Source of the DNA: Verrucomicrobiia bacterium
GTDB taxonomy: Bacteria > Verrucomicrobiota > Verrucomicrobiia > Limisphaerales > Fontisphaeraceae
NCBI GenBank assembly: GCA_026414565.1
Contig: JAOAIT010000018.1
Coordinates: 62,001-126,000, forward strand
DNA: 64,000 nucleotides
Reading direction: 5' to 3'
Shown here: piece after piece, positions 60,384-64,000 of the stretch
Layout of the letters: each line of letters begins with the position of its first letter
Position numbering within the stretch: the first letter of the stretch is position 1
The notes under the pieces: generated by a model
The model's database searches: none
What the model was told of the DNA's origin: nothing
Seen by the model: only the letters and a program-made list of their open reading frames with translations
Program-made: the position numbers and the translations under genes

Positions 60384-61325
60384 ATGAAGCGCGTTGCCTG
60401 GTTAATGCTGGCGTTGACCGCGGTGGTCTGGGCGGCGGGCCCCCCCATGGCTCCCGAGGGAACGCAGCCCCCCTTGCCGCCGCTCGGGGCGCCTCCCATG
60501 CAAGTCTTCCGCGATTTGTTGAACACCAATGCCACCGGGCGGGAAGCCTTCTTAAGCCATCGCTCGGCGGAACAACGGCGCTTAATCGAACAAAAGCTCG
60601 CGGAGTATGAAGGGATGCCTCCCACCCAGCGGGAACTGCGGCTGACCCTCACAGATTTGCGGCATTATCTGATGATTTTTCTGCACCTGCCCGAACAGTG
60701 GCGTGGCTTTTATCTGGCCCAGTTACCCGAGGGTTATCGGCCACTGGTGATGGAACGGCTTAGAACTTGGGACCGTCTGGATGAAACTACCCGGCGCGAG
60801 TTGCTGCAAAACGAAGACTTGCTGGCCTACCTGGTCCGATTGGAAAGCGTGCCTCCCGTGCCGGAGGGGTTGTTCCTTCATCAACTGCCGGCCGAACGCC
60901 GACAAGCCATCGAGGCGGCCATGCAAATCTGGCGGCAAACCACGCCCCAACACCAACAGGCCATGCTTCAGCGCTTCAAACAATTCTTTCATCTTTCCGA
61001 GGCGGAGCAGCGCCAAGTCCTGAGCACTTTGCCGGCCGAGCAACGGCATACGCCGGAAAAATTGTTAGCCGCCTTATCCCGCCTGCCACCTGAGCAGCGT
61101 GAGAAATACACAGCGGCCTTAAACCGCTTTCTTAGCCTTGGGCCAGTGGAGCGGGAGCAGTTCTTGCGAAATGCCCTGACCTGGCAGAGCTTAAGCCCCG
61201 AGCAGCGCCAAATGGTTCGCGAAATGGTCAGCAAAGTGCCCCCGCTTCCACCTTTGCCCCCCGGACTCCTGCAAAGCACCGGGCCGAGCCTTGGGGGAAA
61301 CCCGGCATCAGCGCCCCAGCGTTAA
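60384..61325 (+). CDS. Exported DUF3106-like protein
   Basis: A 313-residue protein with a signal peptide (MKRVAWLMLALTAVVWAAG). The mature part is helical, with DUF3106-like repeats around R-x-L-x-x-L-P-E-x-x-R cores: LHLPEQWRGFYLAQLPEGYR, FHLSEAEQRQVLSTLPAEQR, SRLPPEQREKYTAALNRFLS, QSLSPEQRQMVREMVSKV. Such PEQR repeats occur in proteins associated with ECF sigma and envelope-stress loci, but no reaction is known. It begins 3 nt after the probable anti-sigma gene, so it belongs to the same operon and might sense or buffer envelope stress. Confidence 0.72.
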   Translation: MKRVAWLMLALTAVVWAAGPPMAPEGTQPPLPPLGAPPMQVFRDLLNTNATGREAFLSHRSAEQRRLIEQKLAEYEGMPPTQRELRLTLTDLRHYLMIFLHLPEQWRGFYLAQLPEGYRPLVMERLRTWDRLDETTRRELLQNEDLLAYLVRLESVPPVPEGLFLHQLPAERRQAIEAAMQIWRQTTPQHQQAMLQRFKQFFHLSEAEQRQVLSTLPAEQRHTPEKLLAALSRLPPEQREKYTAALNRFLSLGPVEREQFLRNALTWQSLSPEQRQMVREMVSKVPPLPPLPPGLLQSTGPSLGGNPASAPQR

Positions 61326-61477
61326 CGTTAACAGCCCTTGATTGATTCCGGCGTTTGCCGTGTTCAGTTGCTGGAGGGGGTGGGTTTTTCGGGAAAAACA
61401 AGGCTCTAGCGGGTTGGGTCGCAATAAATAGCCCTTAAATGCCCCCAAAATGGCACAAAAAAATCAATAAAAAGCCA

Positions 61478-61506
61478 TTGACTTTCAAGCACTTGTAGGC
61501 TATGTA
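61478..61506 (+). promoter_or_regulatory. Predicted promoter of the Ala-rich protein gene
   Basis: TTGACT (61478-61483) and TATGTA (61501-61506) are 17 nt apart, in an AT-rich stretch that stands out from the GC-rich surroundings. A transcript would start near 61513, upstream of the GTG at 61519 and the ATG at 61537. Confidence 0.55.
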
Positions 61507-61536
61507 TAGGCTCAAATTGTGGCAGCACATACTCTT

Positions 61537-62481
61537 ATGAACAAGTGGCCTAAGCTCTTCTTGGTGGGAGTTGGTGGCGCGGTGTTGTCGGTGGTGGGCT
61601 TTAATCTTCTCCCCGTACGCAACGATCATCTGCCATCGGGCACTCCATTGGCTGAGATCAGCCGTGTGGCAGCGACCGAAATACCGGCAGTGGCAGCAAG
61701 TTTGGTGCGCCAGGCGCCGGCAGAAAGCCGTACTGTGGTGGCCCGCCAAGTACTCGAAGCAGTGCAGGCTTTGGAGCGCCCCTGTGCGCTTCCCTATGTG
61801 GTGGCAGAGATGACCAAAGCTGAGCCTGCGGTGGCCCCGCAAGCCGTGGCCACCGCCGCCGAGTTGCAGCCAGCCGAATCACTGGCTGCCGTGCAGGCCG
61901 CTGTGGCTGCCGCGCCCCAATTAACGGGCGATATTCTGTTTGAATTTTCCCAAAAAATGCCGGGATTGTCTTTTGCCGCGGCCCAGGCTGCAGCCACCGT
62001 GGCGGCTGATCAGGCTCTGGTTGCGGTGCGGGCGGTGGGTCGAGCCCTGCCCGGCTTTGCCCCTCACGTGGAAAGGGCGGTGCAAAACCAGGCGTCCGCC
62101 GGCAAAATTGATGTCACCACGGTTTTGAAGCAGGCCCAGGAAATGGCTGCCGTGGCAGCCCAGGAAGAAAAACGAAAAGAGGCAGAACGTGCGGTAACCA
62201 CGGCCATGGCCCAGCAACCTGTGGCCAGCCCGGTACGCACGTTACCCGATGGCAAAGTCGAACTGCAAAACCTGGGCAACTATGCTGCGAGTGAACTGGC
62301 GCGCGCAAATCAGTCCACCGCCAAACCCGCCCAGCCCTCGCTCGCCGTGGCCTCGGCCTCGGCAGCTTTCAAGGCGCCGGCCAAGGCGGTTTCTCCGGCA
62401 AGTTTGAAAGTGCCCAGTCCGGAGCAGGTGAAATCGCAGGTGGACGATTTGGTCAGGCCCAACAACTATAATCGGCCTTGA
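61537..62481 (+). CDS. Ala-rich exported helical protein of unknown function
   Basis: A 314-residue protein with an N-terminal membrane or signal segment (NKWPKLFLVGVGGAVLSVVGF). The rest is dominated by alanine, valine and glutamine in long helical stretches (AAELQPAESLAAVQAAVAAA; FAAAQAAATVAADQALVAVR), then a Lys/Glu-rich helix and a Pro/Ala/Ser-rich tail. I do not recognise a family. It has its own predicted promoter in an AT-rich gap. An in-frame GTG at 61519 is an alternative start. Low-complexity helical proteins of this type may bind cell-wall or nucleoid components, but nothing in the sequence shows that. Confidence 0.6.
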   Translation: MNKWPKLFLVGVGGAVLSVVGFNLLPVRNDHLPSGTPLAEISRVAATEIPAVAASLVRQAPAESRTVVARQVLEAVQALERPCALPYVVAEMTKAEPAVAPQAVATAAELQPAESLAAVQAAVAAAPQLTGDILFEFSQKMPGLSFAAAQAAATVAADQALVAVRAVGRALPGFAPHVERAVQNQASAGKIDVTTVLKQAQEMAAVAAQEEKRKEAERAVTTAMAQQPVASPVRTLPDGKVELQNLGNYAASELARANQSTAKPAQPSLAVASASAAFKAPAKAVSPASLKVPSPEQVKSQVDDLVRPNNYNRP

Positions 62482-62796
62482 ACAGGCTATGGTGGGCGAT
62501 GGCCATCTCTCACCTGAAACAAGTTCATGGCGGGGCCGGCGCCGGTTTCCGTTTTTTTCCTGTTCTGGCCTCTGCCAAGCTGCGCTGCACGGGTACTGAG
62601 CATTTGCAACGGAGGGGCGCCGCGGACGGAAAACGATGCCGCAGCGGTCAGTGGCCGGGAAGCGCCCCTGGGAAGTGCGAAAGGCATCGTGCGCACCATG
62701 CAACGCCAAACACGCATACAGGTTATGAAATCGGCAGGCCGGCAAAGTGCCCACGGTTTTTCAACCGTTTTTCACCGTTTTGAGTCATTCAGGCTT
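62482..62796. other. Intergenic region before the beta-helix protein gene
   Basis: This 315-nt gap has no accepted gene. It holds a GC-rich palindrome CCGGCGCCGG followed by TTTCCGTTTTTTT (about 62536-62558), a candidate end for the previous transcript. Near the downstream gene it holds a 6-bp hairpin with a T run (62753-62772). Confidence 0.35.
62753..62772 (+). terminator. Hairpin with T run in the leader of the beta-helix gene
   Basis: ACGGTT (62753-62758) pairs with AACCGT (62763-62768) around a TTTC loop, and TTTTT (62768-62772) follows, 24 nt before the ATG at 62797. It could end upstream transcription or act as an attenuator. A second, imperfect copy, CACCGTTTT, follows. Confidence 0.4.
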
Positions 62797-64000
62797 ATGA
62801 ACCAATATGCTCGTTTGTGGGGGATGGGACTGGCTCTTGTCCTGGGAATTTTCCCAACCTCCGCCGTCGTGCCTGGGCCCGCACAAACAACGGTTAACAA
62901 CACCACGCTGGTCATATCCGCCAACAGTCACGCCAGCGACACGGTCAGCGTCATCAACAACGGCCTGCTCAAAGGCAACGGCACTGTTGCCAATCTTTCT
63001 GTCAGCGCTACCGGACGGATCAATCCCGGCGCCAGTCCGGGGACGATTACGGTGGTGGGTGACGCCACTTGGGGGCCGGCTGGCATATACGAGTGGGAAA
63101 TCAATGATGCGCTCGGCACGGCGGGGGCAGACCCCGGTTGGGATTTGCTGCAGGTGGGCAACAATCTTAACATCACTGCAACACCAGCCAACCGCTTTGT
63201 GGTCAAAATTATTACCCTGAATGGTGGCTCCCCTGGCGCCATGGCCAACTTCAACAAACTGCAACCCTACACTTGGAAGATTGCCAGCGCCACCAACATT
63301 GTGGGATTCGCGCTCAACAAATTCATCTTGGACGTCTCCGGTGTGGTCAATGATTTCTCGGGAGGCGAATTTGCGCTGGTCCAGTCCGGCAATGACATCC
63401 TGGTTTGCTATTTTCCGAACCCTGTCATTACCGTGGGGCCGGGGGGCGATTATGCCTCCATTCAAGCCGCGGTGAATGACGCCCTTCCCCAGTCGGTAAT
63501 TCTCGTTTATGCCGACACCTACATAGAAAACGTAGCCATCAACAAGCCACTCACCCTGCTCGGCCCCAATTTTGGGAAGGCCGGCAGCAACCCGGGGCGG
63601 GGACCGGAAGCGGTGGTGATGTCCGCTGTAAATGACCCCGAGGATGCGGTCATCTTTGCCATTCTCGCCTCCAACGTGGTGGTGGACGGGTTTTACTTTG
63701 ATGGGGACAATCCGATGTTGACCGGCGGTTACACCGTCGGGACGGCCGATGTCAATGCCGCCGTGGGCATTCAAAACAGCACAAGCATCCTCAATCCATT
63801 CACCCAGGTGGAGCATGTCACAGTGCAAAACAATGTGTTTAAGAACTTCAGCTATGGCGGCATTTACCTGGAGGTAAATTATCTCTCCAGCCGCTCCTGG
63901 AATTACATCCGACACAATTATTTTGAGCAGCAATGGGAGGGGCTGCAGCTCTATGCCATCCACGCGGTAATTGACAGCAACGTCATGACCAATGTGGGGC
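62797..64000 (+). CDS. Secreted right-handed beta-helix surface protein (5' part, cut by window edge)
   Basis: An open frame of 401 codons continues beyond the right edge. A signal peptide (MNQYARLWGMGLALVLGIFP) is followed by a region resembling autotransporter-associated repeats (NNGLLKGNGTVANLSVSATG; GRINPGASPGTITV; about residues 50-85). Another beta-rich part leads to the parallel beta-helix start VGPGGDYASIQAAVNDALPQ, as in pectin-lyase-like and DUF1565-type proteins, with VVVDGFYFDGDN and HVTVQNNVFKNFSYGGIYL as helix coils. It is predicted to be secreted and to bind or degrade polysaccharide. A C-terminal sorting signal, if any, is outside the window. Confidence 0.82.
   Translation, partial: MNQYARLWGMGLALVLGIFPTSAVVPGPAQTTVNNTTLVISANSHASDTVSVINNGLLKGNGTVANLSVSATGRINPGASPGTITVVGDATWGPAGIYEWEINDALGTAGADPGWDLLQVGNNLNITATPANRFVVKIITLNGGSPGAMANFNKLQPYTWKIASATNIVGFALNKFILDVSGVVNDFSGGEFALVQSGNDILVCYFPNPVITVGPGGDYASIQAAVNDALPQSVILVYADTYIENVAINKPLTLLGPNFGKAGSNPGRGPEAVVMSAVNDPEDAVIFAILASNVVVDGFYFDGDNPMLTGGYTVGTADVNAAVGIQNSTSILNPFTQVEHVTVQNNVFKNFSYGGIYLEVNYLSSRSWNYIRHNYFEQQWEGLQLYAIHAVIDSNVMTNVG

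Noticed and set aside
62482-62752. Cyclic di-GMP or other riboswitch before the surface-protein gene
   Set aside because: No conserved riboswitch core could be recognised by eye. Only a palindrome and short repeats are present.

Overview
The window is GC-rich, densely coded bacterial chromosome with no phage, transposon or CRISPR array. Several features point to Verrucomicrobiota, most likely the Limisphaerales (subdivision 3) lineage: a pilin-less PilMNOP/secretin/ATPase cluster, a Tat-exported Gfo/Idh/MocA oxidoreductase, a DUF4380 protein, a GntR/LacI hybrid regulator, a MoxR-DUF58-vWA-DUF4175 cluster, and a secreted beta-helix protein. This placement is inference from gene content; no 16S rRNA or ribosomal protein is present.

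Layout. 1-4582: 5' part of secA, a NYN-domain protein, a DUF268 methyltransferase-like protein with a GT4 glycosyltransferase, and an IscA-type/HscB iron-sulfur pair. 4723-12590: topoisomerase III with three C-terminal Cys modules, a TMEM14-like protein, a response regulator behind tRNA-Gly, a secreted transglutaminase-like protein, and a DUF4912/GH57 alpha-glucan pair. 13011-19036: carB, rfaE2, bifunctional nuclease, holA, STAS protein. 19055-24463: GT2, Tat-exported oxidoreductase, DUF4380 protein, ABC-F ATPase. 24478-28006: GntR/LacI regulator, then a translationally coupled IMPase / HAD-Nudix fusion / FolB unit. 27972-35127: secretin, PilM-PilN fusion, PilO-like, PilP-like and PilB/GspE ATPase, all on the minus strand and mostly overlapping. 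35812-44892: MoxR, DUF58, two vWA membrane proteins and a DUF4175-like protein carrying a near-perfect 18-bp tandem repeat. 45240-50496: valS, a PIN/RHH toxin-antitoxin pair, cimA. 50708-59100: CDF transporter, omega-amidase, O-antigen ligase-TPR, hrpB, AEC transporter, MscS channel. 59179-64000: ECF sigma factor with probable anti-sigma and DUF3106 protein, an Ala-rich exported protein, and the start of a large beta-helix surface protein.

Most interesting points. (1) A fused HAD phosphatase-Nudix hydrolase lies between an IMPase and FolB with 3-nt and 4-nt junctions. It could carry out both dephosphorylations of dihydroneopterin triphosphate, including the step for which no dedicated bacterial enzyme is generally assigned. 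(2) At least eight first genes have a sigma70-like promoter whose -10 box ends only 6-10 nt before the start codon, which predicts many leaderless transcripts. (3) The pilin-less secretion/pilus core, the MoxR cluster with its expandable QQG tract, and the DUF4912-GH57 pair are coherent modules with poorly defined function.

Limits: functions were assigned by reading translated sequence, without database searches. Promoter, hairpin and start-site calls are by eye.
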